A stretch of DNA of 64,000 bases. Source: Heterotrichella gracilis (taxonomy: Eukaryota; Sar; Xanthophyceae; Tribonematales; Xanthonemataceae). This document shows, in pieces, positions 1 to 11,770 of the stretch; positions within the stretch are counted from its first letter, which is position 1, and every line of letters begins with the position of its first letter. The DNA is taken from NCBI GenBank assembly GCA_032358255.1, contig JAULBX010000003.1, forward strand, positions 124,001 through 188,000, written 5' to 3'. The notes below the pieces were generated by a model. The model ran no database searches and had not been told where the DNA came from. It saw only the letters and a list, made by a program, of their open reading frames with translations. A program made the position numbers and the translations under genes.

Positions 1-3000
1 TATTATATATCTGGTGGTTTGCAGAGGCCATGTGGCGTTGCATTACTCCCACGATAATGACCCGCCATATTCGCAACTTGTTGCCGCAACTGCTTGTGGC
101 ATGCCGTATTTCGTGATGGACAGACAGGAAGGGGAGCTCAGTGTGCAATGTGTAGCCTGGGTTGAACCAATGATGTGGCATGGACTGCAAACATGTTGTG
201 CAAGCCTTGCTGCATTTGGGATTTTGTCATCTCAGCTGGCATTACGCATTTCCAGGAGCCAGTTGCACAGGCGGTGGCGGCGGCTGCCAGTACAAGAGGA
301 AGCTCAGACCTTGTACCAGCATAATGCCACGTGTACTGCGCAAATCATCTGCCAAAATCGCATTCCCCACACGTGCCCCCGCGCTACCCTTCTGCCTTAA
401 CCATTGGGTGGTGGCCGGCCACTGACAGTGCCAGCCGAGCGTGTCCGAAAGGCACAAACATGTACTTGCAGAACATATATGCGCGCAGGCTTCGCACGCG
501 CAGGCGTCATCCATGCCCGTTTGCGTCACACCTTACACAACGGTGAAGTGCGCGCATTGCTGAGGGGGCAAAGTAGTTCCTAGACAATATCAGCGCTGAT
601 GATACGCGGGGACGCGGTGTGGTGGCTGTGATCAGTCGCTCGGCTGGGAGACAAGGTGCGCATCATGCATGGGAGCCATTCAGCGCAAATGTGTTTGTGA
701 CCTTCACGTCATGGACGCTGCGAGATTGTGGAACGGGGTTACGTACTTGGGGACATGCACCTTTTCGGCATGACATGGGTGCTGCTTCGCCTTGTTGGAC
801 ACAATTGTACAGCTCTAAAACCCAGTCCAGGGCGCCAGTCGCCGGTAGTTGCCACTGTAGGAACGGTATTCTTTAATCTTAAACATAGCTAAGCTACTGC
901 AACCTAGACCTAACCGTGACGCCGTGATATCGAACGCCAGCCCATCACATGTGGTTGACCTGCAGCTGAGTACTGTGCTGAACTTTCATGATATCATTCA
1001 AGCATTTTCTCAGAAAATCCGAACACTGTAAACGGACGCTCGCTTGGGTATCGCTGTATAGGCAGCCAGTGGTGTGGGGTTTTGGACTTTTATCCATGCC
1101 AGGCACGCATGCCACGTTTCAGTACTGCTGCAAGGGTGGAGGCATTAATATTGTTTCGTCATCGCTGGCTCGTGCGTGTAGCAACGCCCAGTAGTAGAAT
1201 GCGCAACGGTCGTGACTTGGCGGCGCTGGTAAGGCGTTCACCGCTTGTTACTGGAGTGCCCGTACAGCTTGCAACCTCGCTCAGGCAAGTTGCTGCTAGA
1301 CTGTGCTTGCACTGTGTGCCAAATGTATACACCCTGATGGCAGTTGCTATTTCTAGCCACATATTTGCCCACAGCTTTTAAATGAAAGTATGATATTGCA
1401 GGCACTCACATAACATGCATGGATGGCCACCCATGCACGCACGCCTAGGCGCAGTGCTGGCACACCACCAATGCTGGCACACCATTAATTCTCTTTAGGT
1501 AGAATTAGGTACAACATGGCGTGGCGTGAATATAGCCCTAACACCTAATAAAACCCAGTTTGCTGAATGCCCCAACATCAATGTACCCCACAGCCATAGA
1601 CTGCTATAGCTTCTGGCTAAAAAAACTGACCACGGACGGGTAGTCCTCCCTGCATAACAACCGCATTTTCTGTATGATGCATCTGGCACAGCTGTACTGG
1701 CATACCATGGTACCAAGGAACATATAAATGCACGACAGGTGTGGTTGCGTGCACCTTTACCCTTCAATTTCAGCAGTCACTCTGGTAGGTAAAATCGCGG
1801 GCCAGTGCTGCACAGCACGGTACTGCGATGCACCACTACTGTTCACTAGTGCAACTCCTTGACCATGTGGTAAATCCCGAGGCTTGCTCGTTTTTTCCCC
1901 TTGTGTATTGTGGAAAACCAAGTGGATTTTGTTTTCACAAATTGTGCATCATAGGTGTTTATCCTAAAACACTGAACTTTTCCACTCCCCTCTCTTTTAT
2001 GGACATGCGGCGCGGTACCTTCAGCACCTTGGCTCGTAGATGGGAACATTAGGTTGTCTAGTCTGTGCTATTTCCCCCATTGCATTATTTTGTACGCAGC
2101 CGCATTTCAAAGCAGTCTGTCTTAAAGGCTCGGTAACTTTTCTGCTAAGGTAGTAGCATGGCATCCTAATTTCTTAAATTCATTTCATGTGCTTGATTGC
2201 TGTAATTTTCCAAGAATTAGTACTAGACATCTTGAGGATAATGAAAAAGTGGTACTTTGTGTTTTCGCATCATATATGGTGGTGCACTTGTACCGTAATG
2301 TGACACATATTGCCAACGTATATACATCATAATGAGACATATTCTCACAATATGCTCCTAGTTACCATCGCGCACCAAGATCAGTAACGTTTGGTGTGAC
2401 AAACGCAGCTTGATACGTATATGACACACTCAGTGGCAAATGCGCAAGCTAAATAATGACTAAAATATACTACAGGTTATCCATCAGAATACAGATAACT
2501 CTATATAAACATTTATCAACTGTAAGTAACCCCCCCCCTAAAAAAATACTGTTTATTCAGTTGCGTTATTTTGGCCATCTGATCAAGCTACTTGGTCACC
2601 TGTGGAGGGGTGCTTTTCTATTTGCTGATTTTTACTATGTAAGATAAGTGTTTACGTCTTTTTGGCCCCAGGGCGCTTGTGGTGGGGGGCATTGTGCCCA
2701 GGGTCACGACCTCCTGCAACCTCTGGTGAAGGTGGCCGCCTGTGCAGGGATGGCTATGATGCCGGCCCTCTGGTGATTTCCTTTCACTTCAAGTGTATTT
2801 GACAACAATAATTAATGATTTTAATTAATTTTTATCTATCTTTAGTCCTTCCCTGTGCCGGCTGTTTGCGTGGCAACTATTTCCCATGCATATTGTTTGC
2901 ATCAGTAAGGATCAGCACCGTGGTATACCGTGGTAGCGTGTGCATTTGTACATTTCAAGTATCTGATATTATTGTAATATATATTATATTACATTCTTAT

Positions 3001-3600
3001 AACTTTTTGTTTATCGTATGCTGGCTGCAGTGGCGTTTTAGGCACCCTGCTGATGTCCCAAGCTAGGTAGGCTACATGCAAACAGCAGCTTGCATTTATG
3101 GGGTCCATGGCAGCTGTTAAATCTAGGATAAATTGTGGCAGGGATAGCTGGCCCCCGTGTGTTATATGATCATTTACGGTACCCACATAAGTGCTGACAC
3201 ACTGTTGACCAGTTTCAATCCCAAGACGTACTCGTATGTGCTATAAGTAGAGACTGCAACCACCGCCATTACTACTCAGTGCCCCATGGTCAGCCGGGGT
3301 TACCTAACTTAGGTAGTACCGTAATGAGCCATATCCTAAGCAGGACAGGGTTACCTAGGAAGTACCCTGGAAGTCCTAGTGGAACCGCAAGTGATATTGT
3401 AGCTGTATATACCAAGGAGCCAGTGACTGCCTTTGTGAGTTCCCTTTCTTTCTATAAGAAAGTGTACTAGCCTAGTAGCGTGGCAGTCTGGATGTTGGGT
3501 GCTGGTGACGTCAGCTACGTCAATGGCTTACAATTTACAAACAGAAAACATGGATCAAATTACTGATAGTACATATAATACAGAGCATGCCTAAGCAGGT
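1..3600. other. Gene-poor region, nothing recognised
   Basis: No reading frame here shows a recognisable domain, a coherent exon chain or the G/C-rich codon use of the genes further right. The stretch from about 1500 to 3600 is more A/T-rich than the rest of the window, with homopolymer runs such as C8 and A6 near 2530. It could be intergenic DNA, long UTR or decayed mobile-element sequence; I see no terminal repeats or transposase remnants to support the last. Confidence 0.5.
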
Positions 3601-3840
3601 GACCAGCGCTAGCCAGCCTGCAGGGAAGGTGAATACCAGGGTGCATGGCCATGGCGAAGTACGTAGGTGCTTGTGATGCAGGGGAGGTGGTGCACGTGAG
3701 ACTGGCCTGCCGGCAGGCCAGCAGTGGAATCCGGATGCATCGATGGTGGTCTATAGATAGATAGATAACTTACAAGAGCAGCAGCGCATTCGCCATCCCC
3801 GGGAGCTTCTCGCGGGTCAAAAGGGCATAGGTAGGCAGAT

Positions 3841-3862
3841 GGTGGTGGTGGTGGTGGTGGTC
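3841..3862. repeat. (GGT)n microsatellite
   Basis: About seven consecutive GGT triplets (CCA on the other strand) at the left border of the large minisatellite. It encodes a His run in one antisense frame, which contributes to a spurious long open frame there. Confidence 0.85.
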
Positions 3863-3934
3863 TGTAAAGGCAGATGGTCTGGGTAGGAGCCGGCGGATGG
3901 TCCACGTGGGTAGGCAGGTGTTCTGTGTTGCTAA

Positions 3935-4600
3935 GCAGGTGGCATCAGATGGATAGCTGTGGCAGGGGACAGGTGGCGTGGATGGATAGTTTAGCCAGGT
4001 AGTGGGGATAGGTGCGTGTTCTGCGTGGGTAAGCAGGTGATTTGGGATGGTAGGCAGCTGCGCAGCGGTGCGTGCAGGTGGCATTGGTGGCGTGCAGGTG
4101 GTTTGGGTGGGCAGGGTGGCATCGGTGCGTGGCAGGTGGCATCGGTGCGTGGCAGGTACCTTGGAGCATGGCAGGTGGCATTGCCCCCCTGCAGGTGGCA
4201 TTGGTGGTGTGCAGGTGGTTTGGGTAGGCAGGGTGTCATTGGTGCGCGGCAGGTGGCATTGAAGCGTGGCAGGTGGCATTGGTAGCGTGCAGGTGGTTTG
4301 GGTAAGCAGGGTGGCATCGGTGCGTGGCAGGTACCTTGGAGCATGGCAGGTGGCATTGCCCCCTGCAGGTGGCATTGGTGGCGTGCAGGTGGTTTGGATA
4401 GGCAGGGTGGCATTAGTGCGCGGCAGGTGGCATTGAAGCGTGGCAGGTGGCATTGGTACCTGCTGGTGGCGTTGGTGCGTGGCAGGTGGTTTAAGTAGGC
4501 AGGGTGGCCGTAGATGGCAAGTAGGTCTAGCTAGAGGTGGTTGGCGTCTGGGCAGGTAGGCGGTCTGGGTAGCAGGTTGGTTTGGGTAGGTAGATGACCA
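3935..4600. repeat. G/T-rich minisatellite with higher-order structure
   Basis: The array is built from a core of roughly 18-20 bp related to GGCAGGTGGCATTGGTGCGT. Blocks containing GTGCAGGTGGTTTGGGTA recur at about 4093, 4209, 4288 and 4384. Two larger blocks repeat at higher order: 4209 matches 4384 (about 175 bp apart) and 4093 matches 4288 (about 195 bp apart, sharing GGCAGGTACCTTGGAGCATG). The strand bias is strong, with G/T on plus and C/A on minus. The array keeps frames open for long distances in antisense (a 282-codon frame of His/Pro/Cys/Thr repeats), which I regard as a by-product rather than a gene. Confidence 0.9.
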
Positions 4601-5722
4601 CGAGGAAACAGATGGCATCGTCCGGTGGCTGAGCTAGATGTGGATGGGCAAGCAGGTGGACTGTGACCTTGGGTGGGTAGGTGGTCTGTGGGTGGCATTC
4701 AGTGGCCCTTGGTGGCCAGATCTAAAAAGCCCGCAGGGTACATGCTTGCTTGCCACGCTGCCAGAGGCCACGCACTGTATGCAGCAGGTGCTCGTCTTAA
4801 TGTTTCATTTTAGGTTACAACATGTACAGCTAGGCCTGCTCCCAGGGAAACGTCAGGCGGAGAAATGATTTTCCTTTGAAGCCTCGCATATGCATATGCA
4901 GCACTGGATGACCACACGCAGCGCTGAATTGTCTAAATTGTACAACAATATATTATATGTATATAATGTTGAATATATGCACAATATACTGACCACCATC
5001 TCCAAGTTTAAAAAAAAGCATTGCACATCTGTGCGACTTTTGAGGTATGCAGTGGCCATTTCAAGCTCGTGCATCTTATATAGTACTAAGGGCTGCGCCG
5101 CTGATTGTTTATAAATTGTGGCCAGCTGAGACGCATGCACGCACCAGCTGAGATGTATTGACTGGTTGCACAAGTGGTCACCCTTCAGGCAAAAAACATG
5201 CTTTGTCAGGCCTGAACAGTTTCGGCGAGGGCCAGTGTAAATAGATGATGCATATTACCCCCTTCTACAGTACAAAGCAATGGCTGCGGGCGCACTCGGG
5301 CTCCAAAGGGTGCCGGACAGCACATGCCCCAGTAGACTTGTGCACACCTAGAGCTAATATGTCGGGTTGAATCTTACACAGTCCAATATAAAACAACTAC
5401 AGTAAAATGTGAATAATGTACTTTGATAACATGTGCATGCACCTCACTAGCACAGCGCATATCCTTAAGCATGGTACACAGGTGCACGGGCAGGTATACC
5501 ATGTTGGAGCTGTTAAAGAGCAGCCGCGGCACCGCTAGGTCCGCGCTCTGCTGCACGGCTTGCAAGGCGAGACCCCCGGTGTCGCTGCTAGCTACATCCT
5601 GTTGTGTGTCCTGCCTGTGAGCGCTGTTAAGGAGGTTACCTGCAAACGTGATGGCACATATGCAATGCTGTGCACATGCACGTGCTCTGGTTGACACCTG
5701 GCAGGGCAGAAAGTATGCCTTC

Positions 5723-5750
5723 CTGCCGCTGCTGTTGCTGCTGCTGCTGG
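5723..5750. repeat. CTG-type trinucleotide repeat
   Basis: Imperfect CTG/CCG/TTG triplet run of about nine units, with no gene assigned around it. Confidence 0.75.
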
Positions 5751-6220
5751 ATAGGTAGCTGCCTGCATCAAGTGCATATATATTACATAATAAATTATGA
5801 GTTATATATAATGCATGCATGGATCATCCTATTGCTGTGGACAGATGGCTGCTTGCATCTAGTGCTCGGCACTGCTGCCTTATCACTGCGTCCGTCTGAT
5901 ATAATCATGTGCATGCCTAATCAATTATTTTGCACATGCAAATCCTGCCTGTCTGATAACCCCGCCTGCCAATGATGTACATGATCTTTGGGTGACAACT
6001 ATAATATTAGACAAGAAGGCGCCTGGCGCAACATTAAGCAACATCTAAACTTTCAAGGCTGAAACTTGGTATATACATGGCTGCTGCTGCTGAACAGATC
6101 ATCATTTACACATGCTCGCACACCATATGTATGCATTGCCAGTAGCAGAGCTGAGGCATGCCCAAGGGGCTGCTGGGTGGCGCTGGTCTGTAGCTATGTA
6201 GCTCTATAGAGCATCCCCAC

Positions 6221-6420
6221 ATGCACCCATATTCGCCTGCGTATACCCAGCATGGTAGTGCACGCGGATGTATATGTATACCATGTGGATGTATACATGT
6301 ACCACATGTACGCATGCGTGCATCTAGTTACACAGCTAAATGTGCATGCATGCTCATGCACAGATGCGCATGTATGCGCGTAGGCTTGTACGTATGCCAC
6401 GCATGCATGCCTGTCTGTGG
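6221..6420. repeat. Alternating purine-pyrimidine, GCAT/GTAC-rich tract
   Basis: Dense GCATGC, CATGTA, GTATAC and TGTACA steps give long stretches of alternating purines and pyrimidines and many short palindromes. Such DNA is known to be prone to left-handed (Z) or cruciform structure. No gene is assigned here; function is unknown. Confidence 0.6.
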
Positions 6421-8775
6421 GCATGTACATATTTGTCTGCTAGGGTGCTATGCCCACTTCTGCATGTGGAATGCTTTTATACATACCTACGTCACAAGCA
6501 CTGTTGGGCATGCAGTGTCATTGAAAGGGACCTGGCCGCAGCAAACCTTTGGCCAGCATCTGGCACGCATATGGCTGCTGTGCTGCAGCTTAGTTGTACA
6601 AACTGTTTTAGGGCCGGCTGTGGGCGGTTGTATTTAAAATATTCAATTTTGATTACGTGATGCCGCCTACCACTGTGTGGCGACATGCGAGATGACTGTA
6701 AACATTGCAATAAATGTGCTCCAGCAATAAATGCCCGTCCCCTGGGGGCACATGCATGCCATGGCCTACGCATGGTCTACCTGCTTAGGGCAGCTACCTG
6801 CCATAGCCTATGGCTAAGTTGCTGCACATGCAAGCATGGGTGCGCATGGGTGAGCGCGCCACATCATGACTGACGGAGTTAGATCATTGTGATGCCGTCC
6901 AATGGTGCACATGATGACACCATCCAATCAGCGTGATGATTTGATGATGACGCCATTGCGACTGATCATCCGGGACGCATTGATTCCACTGTTGGCACCA
7001 GGCTGGCGCTGGTACTGCCATGTGGTGACATGGTGGCAGATGGTGGTGCATGAGGCAGGGCAAAGCATGCCTTATGGGCAGGCATGCCTGATGATCAATC
7101 GGATGCAGCTCACCCCACTGGGCCGGAGCAAGCAGATGTTTTGGCCAGGCCATGATGGGCCAGAAACATACCATAAGCTGTCATGAGTGCAATTATAGTG
7201 CTGGGAGAAACCGAGCGAAATCAATTCTGGTATGCATCAGCCACCTGTCAGCCGAGGGTTTTGAATCAATGAAGGGTTACAATGTTCTGTAAAGTCGCCC
7301 AGCCCCCAGGTAGCGGCGCTACTGTACCATAAAGCTATCCCAGCTATATTACATCCCATATTGGATGGAATATATCACACGAGGCTCACTGAGATGTAGT
7401 GATTGCCTACACTGCATGATGTCCAAGGGCAGGTGTCAGCTGTGCAGCCATCGAGGTAGCAAAGGAATCTGCAATCAGCAGGCTAGGCGCCGTCCAATAA
7501 TTTACTACGGATGCCTCAATAAAAACTACATTTTCTGGGGAAAACCTTCATTTAATGCACTGCAGTTTGTAATGATAATAGGTTTGCCAACAGGTAAACA
7601 TTTTGCAACTGGCAGTGGGAAGTGCTGGCTGGCACATAAAACCAGAAAATGCTGTTGAGCCAACGCATGTACCTATCATAACTAGAAAATTCTAGACACA
7701 CTCAGATATGATTGGGCGTTGCCAAAGCCCAACTTCGGAAATTCTCAGATACTATGGGATTGAAAACTTTTAAGCAGTATCAAGTTCAACATTGGTTTAT
7801 CATGGGCAGTGCCCAAACTGACGTTCAACGTTGAAACAATGCCATCACTGATGGCTGTGCCCCGCTAACCAACTTGCAGGCAGCAGCGGTGTGAGGATAG
7901 ACGGGCAAAACGTTTGGCATACGAGCAGCAACCCACGCGGCCAACACCAACACGATACAACGGCATTGCAATGTCACAGGAGAGCACCCGTGGACCACCA
8001 CTGTTACTGGTGGCACCGGGAATGTCAGCAAAATCATGAGTACCCACTCGGTGAACAAAATCAGAAGCTGCAAAGTGGACGTTCGCATGCAGCTCGGTTC
8101 CTAACCCTCGATCATGCAAAGCCGCAGATGCCACAGCACAACCTTGCACTCATGCGCATCATGGCGGCATGATGCATCACAGGAGCGTTGGAACCTGACT
8201 TCGCCTGGGCACGTTGTGGCAACACAGCAGCTAATGATGCACCTGCAATCTAGGCAGGCGCAGCCTCTCAAGCCCGTATACTGCCAGGCGTGTGGTGCCA
8301 TTTATGCTGCAAACACTCACGAATTGGGCTACTTGTACATATGCATGAGTACTAGCCAAGGTGGAGAAGATATCCACCAGATTTTATGGTGCTAAAATGT
8401 GCTACTCGCACGTAAAAAAAAGTAGCAGGGGCTCAATATGCCTGCTCGGTACCCAACTCAGTGTGCCACTTGACCTTGGCCCACAAAAACGTGCTGGCAC
8501 GACCAAAAGGCTGTGTGGCACAGGTGTACCCAGAAAAAAATGCGTTTAAAAAAAATGACAGTCGCGCGGACGGGAAGAAAAAAACAAAATGAAAAAACAG
8601 ATGTAAAGTTTAAAAAATAGTAGTCTACCAACAGGCTCTGGCCCTACCGGGTTGTCAGGATATACCACGCGTTCAAATGTGGCTTTTGTGGTGCACAGCT
8701 CTCTACGCTTTCCCACCCGTCCCCCCCACCTCCCCCCCACTGCATGTGACGTCACCCGCCCACCCCGATTTGCTG

Positions 8776-10415
8776 TCACATACCGTGACTGAAGTACATC
8801 CCATAGTACATGCTGTTGGGGTCCATGGGTAGGTTGCCGTGCTGCCCCTGCAGCTGTCCCTGGTGCTGCGCAGCATGCTGGGGCTGTGAGCCAGGCTGGG
8901 CATGCGGCAAGTTGGCTGGGTTGCCCATCATGAGCTGCGTTGACGTCATAGGGTTGCCTGCCATCTGCGGTAGGAGCATGGGCTGCATCGCTGGGCTCCC
9001 CAGCATGGCTTGGTGAGGCATCATGCCTGCCATACCGTGAGACATGCCCATTATGAGCGGCGGCGTGCCGCTGCCTGTGGCTGTTTGGTGCCGGCCCCAG
9101 GAGCACTTGATTGTCCTGCCACCAAGGATGAACCCAGCCATCCCCACAATGGCTGCCACTGCCTCACTGTGCTTCTCATACCGGACAAAGGCGTAGCTCC
9201 CTTTGCGGTATTGCTTGACCTGAGACACAGGGGTATTCGTGTGGGTCATGATATGGAGGACAGCCATGGTAGACTGTGCACAGCCCATGGTAGGCTGTGC
9301 ACTTTGTCATGGCAGCTGGAAAGGGAACACCCAGATCAATGTATGCAAAGAAAGTACCTCGGCTACTTCGCCATAGACGGCAAAGGCGTTGCGGAGGTCA
9401 GCGTCTGTGACGTCAGGTCCCACGTTGCCAACATAAACGTTGGTGTTAGCAGGGTCTGCTCTGTCTACTGTGTCGGTGTCCATTGGTTGCCCCTGCTCCT
9501 GTTTGTGCTGAGCCCAGCCACACCTCACCCGCCTGCTGCCGATCAGCTCACCGTTCATCTGCTGGATGCCGGCATCGGCGTCCGTCCGAGTCCTGAAGGA
9601 GACAAAACCGTAGCCACGAGACCTGCCAGTGCTGTGGTCCCACATCACCCTGCATCACCAGCGCAAAAGCTCTCAGCTTCTGCTCGAGAAGACACGCAGA
9701 ATTTGGGTAATACAGTTCAACAGGTCAGACAGGCGTGCCGGGTATTGCAGGCTATGCCAGCTACTTCCCTTCAACATGGACAGGCAGTTCATATGGACGG
9801 CCATGGCCAAGGAATGAACGCATTTTGCAATCACCCACCTGGCTTCGCTGCAGGGCACTCTCTCAGTAAACGCCTGCAGCAGCATCCTGTCTGTGACCTC
9901 ACTGCCAAGGTCCCCCACGAAGATGTGGAAGTGCTGGCTGGTGTCTTCCTTCTGGTTCTTCTGGAAAGCCCTGTACGCAGACGGAATGGGACGCCTGTTT
10001 GTCAACAACAAAATAGGCAGGGTGCATACGAACGAGTGCCCATGCCATTGCAGGTTTGATGCAGCTAAATGTGGGTGGCCCACTTGCATCAAATGGGCTG
10101 TGCATTGAGGGGGAAAGTGAAAGCTGCGTACCAGTTCACCCTGACCTCTTGTCCGTAGAGCACCCTGCCATGGATGGACGTTATGGCCAGCTCGGCCGAC
10201 CGCCAATCGACGAACCTCACAAAGCCATACCCTGCCGATAGGCCAGTGACGCGGTCCTTGATGATCTTCACCTCAGCCACCGCACCCAGGGTAGCAAAGA
10301 TGTCTTGGAGCATAGGCTCAGAGACGAAAGGATGTAGATTACCCACGTAAAGCGTCCTGTTCTGACTGCTCGGGTCCCCCATATCGCCCACGGTCCCCGG
10401 CATGGCTCCTTCCAT
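8776..10415 (-). CDS. UBP1/TIA-1-like three-RRM RNA-binding protein
   Basis: Predicted exons (minus): 10415-10132, 9970-9839, 9649-9358, 9219-8776; 1152 nt, 383 residues. RRM1 lies at about residues 19-93 (RNP2 LYVGNL, RNP1 AGYGFVRF), RRM2 at about 105-182 (FHIFVGDLG; RNP1 RGYGFVSF, preceded by CSEARVMWDHSTGRS) and RRM3 at about 205-275 (NVYVGNV; RNP1 GSYAFVRY). A Met/Gln/Pro-rich tail of about 100 residues follows, ending in SHGM. The order and the sequence around RRM2 match plant oligouridylate-binding protein 1 and animal TIA-1, which bind U-rich pre-mRNA and 3' UTRs in splicing and stress granules. The first in-frame ATG before RRM1 was taken as the start. The last exon could instead splice at a GTATGT just before the stop, extending the tail. 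Same strand as the CELF-like gene upstream of it. Confidence 0.9.
9262..9301. repeat. 20-bp tandem duplication in UBP1-like intron 3
   Basis: GCCATGGTAGACTGTGCACA is followed directly by a near-identical copy inside the intron 9357-9220. Confidence 0.85.
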
Positions 10416-11710
10416 CAGGAAAGACGCCTCTTTTCCAGCAACCAAGGGACTGAAATCTTTGTGCGACGGCTAGGCTGTGTTCTCAGCTGGTGACTGGCTT
10501 CGCCGCTACATATGGCACAACAGGCGAACAGGAGAGCACAGAGAGGGCTTCGCGGGTCATTGTGATTGTATGTTGCACGCTGTGAGGTGCATGGACGAGG
10601 CAAAGGGTGTTTGCAACCTGGTACCTGCCCCTACATACGCCAGCCGCTATCGAGTATGCCCCAGTCCAAGGCAGCAAACTTTCAAAGCTCCTCTTCGTGC
10701 CTGTTGGTACGTGTACCAGCCTGGCGCCCCAGCCTGCAATAACGTCACTGCTTGTCATTTCATTGTGCCGCCTGGGGGTAGGCCGCCGCCGTGGCCCTGA
10801 GAATCCCCCAAACAAGCTTCCCCGGGATGATTGCGGCTGGAGTGCTGGGCTCGTCGTCCATATTTCAACCACGGGCTACATGGTCTGCAGAGCACTAGGT
10901 CCTAGCTTGGCCGACTGTTCAATGCTAACGAGTGTCCAAATGCAGGTAAGACACTGTGACTGTCTAAAAATGTCTAAAAACCTCTTCCGCAGAGGCGTGC
11001 GCGCATGATATTGGCGCCAGTTTTGAGACGCAATTGCAAAAAGCTTTTACAAGAACTGGCTGAACAAACACTGCTGCATGGAGTGCACTCACTCCGTAAT
11101 GGACTGGTAAATGGGGTGGTACATCAAGTGCACCTCAACATTACTGATTGTAGCACAGCTGCCATCCTCTACCTAATGGTCAATAGTATTGACCAGATGC
11201 ATGCCACGCTATTTACAGTGTACACTGCCCTGGCAACGTGGAGCAGCCTCACTATTGCACCGCATATGCCCAAGTTGTAAATAAGGAACCACTTTTGTCA
11301 GCCAAATCTGGCGTGCTGGCACACTGCTACTACACAACCGGACCTTCAGAAAATTGGTAATGAATGAGTTGTACTGTGGCTTATGGTATATATGAGGAAC
11401 AAAATTGAAACCACTGCGCTCACTAGTCTCCGTGCAAAACCCCATACTGTTGAACAGCTAAGCTAGCTTGCCCACACACTCCAAGCCCACATTCGCAGCA
11501 GCATCCCGGCAGAACCTCAACTGCCTGTGCGATCAAGCCTGGAGCTTGCTGGCCATGCCCCTGTCCGTTACCCTAGACACTGAACCCCAAACCCTAAACA
11601 GACCCCTGCTCATGACCTGGGCTGACCCTTGTCCGCAAACTTGACCACAAGCGTCCTGCCGTGCGGCATTACCCTAGACACTGAACCCCAAACCCTAAAC
11701 ATGCCCCTGC
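10416..11710. other. Intergenic: UBP1-like upstream and CELF-like 3' region
   Basis: About 1.3 kb between two genes on the same strand. No exon chain was recognised. It should hold the promoter and 5' UTR of the UBP1-like gene and the 3' UTR of the CELF-like gene. The right end (11570-11700) is a duplicated piece of the CELF-like last exon with CCCTAAA repeats. Confidence 0.5.
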
Positions 11711-11770
11711 TCACGACCTGGGCTGACCCATGTCCGCAAACTTCACCACCAGCGTCCTGCCGTGCGGCAT
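11570..11770. repeat. Echo of CELF-like last exon with CCCTAAA unit (about 101-bp period)
   Basis: Two tandem units. Each holds ACCCTAGACACTGAACCCC plus AACCCTAAAC, followed by the reverse complement of the last coding segment (residues HGRTLVVKFAD plus stop). The right unit is the live exon end; the left unit (11610-11669) differs at scattered positions. The duplicated stretch includes the stop codon. Confidence 0.9.

Larger units (their letters stand above)
4650..8545. other. Gene-poor region, low complexity only
   Basis: No exon chain or domain could be recognised on either strand. The stretch holds a CTG microsatellite near 5723-5750, a tract of alternating purine-pyrimidine DNA at 6221-6420 and GATGATG/CATGATG-rich sequence at 6900-7110. 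The 3' end of the minus-strand UBP1-like gene lies immediately to the right. Confidence 0.45.

Noticed and set aside
3935-4600. Regularly spaced repeats suggesting CRISPR
   Set aside because: Units are contiguous and related throughout, with no unique spacers, and the genome is eukaryotic.
3770-4618. 282-codon open frame on the minus strand, rich in His, Pro, Thr and Cys
   Set aside because: It is simply the translation of the minisatellite; overlapping frames on both strands are also open and no domain or exon structure supports a gene.
9010-10059. 349-codon plus-strand open frame
   Set aside because: It lies antisense to the UBP1-like exons, whose RRMs and splice joins are unambiguous, and shows no domain of its own.
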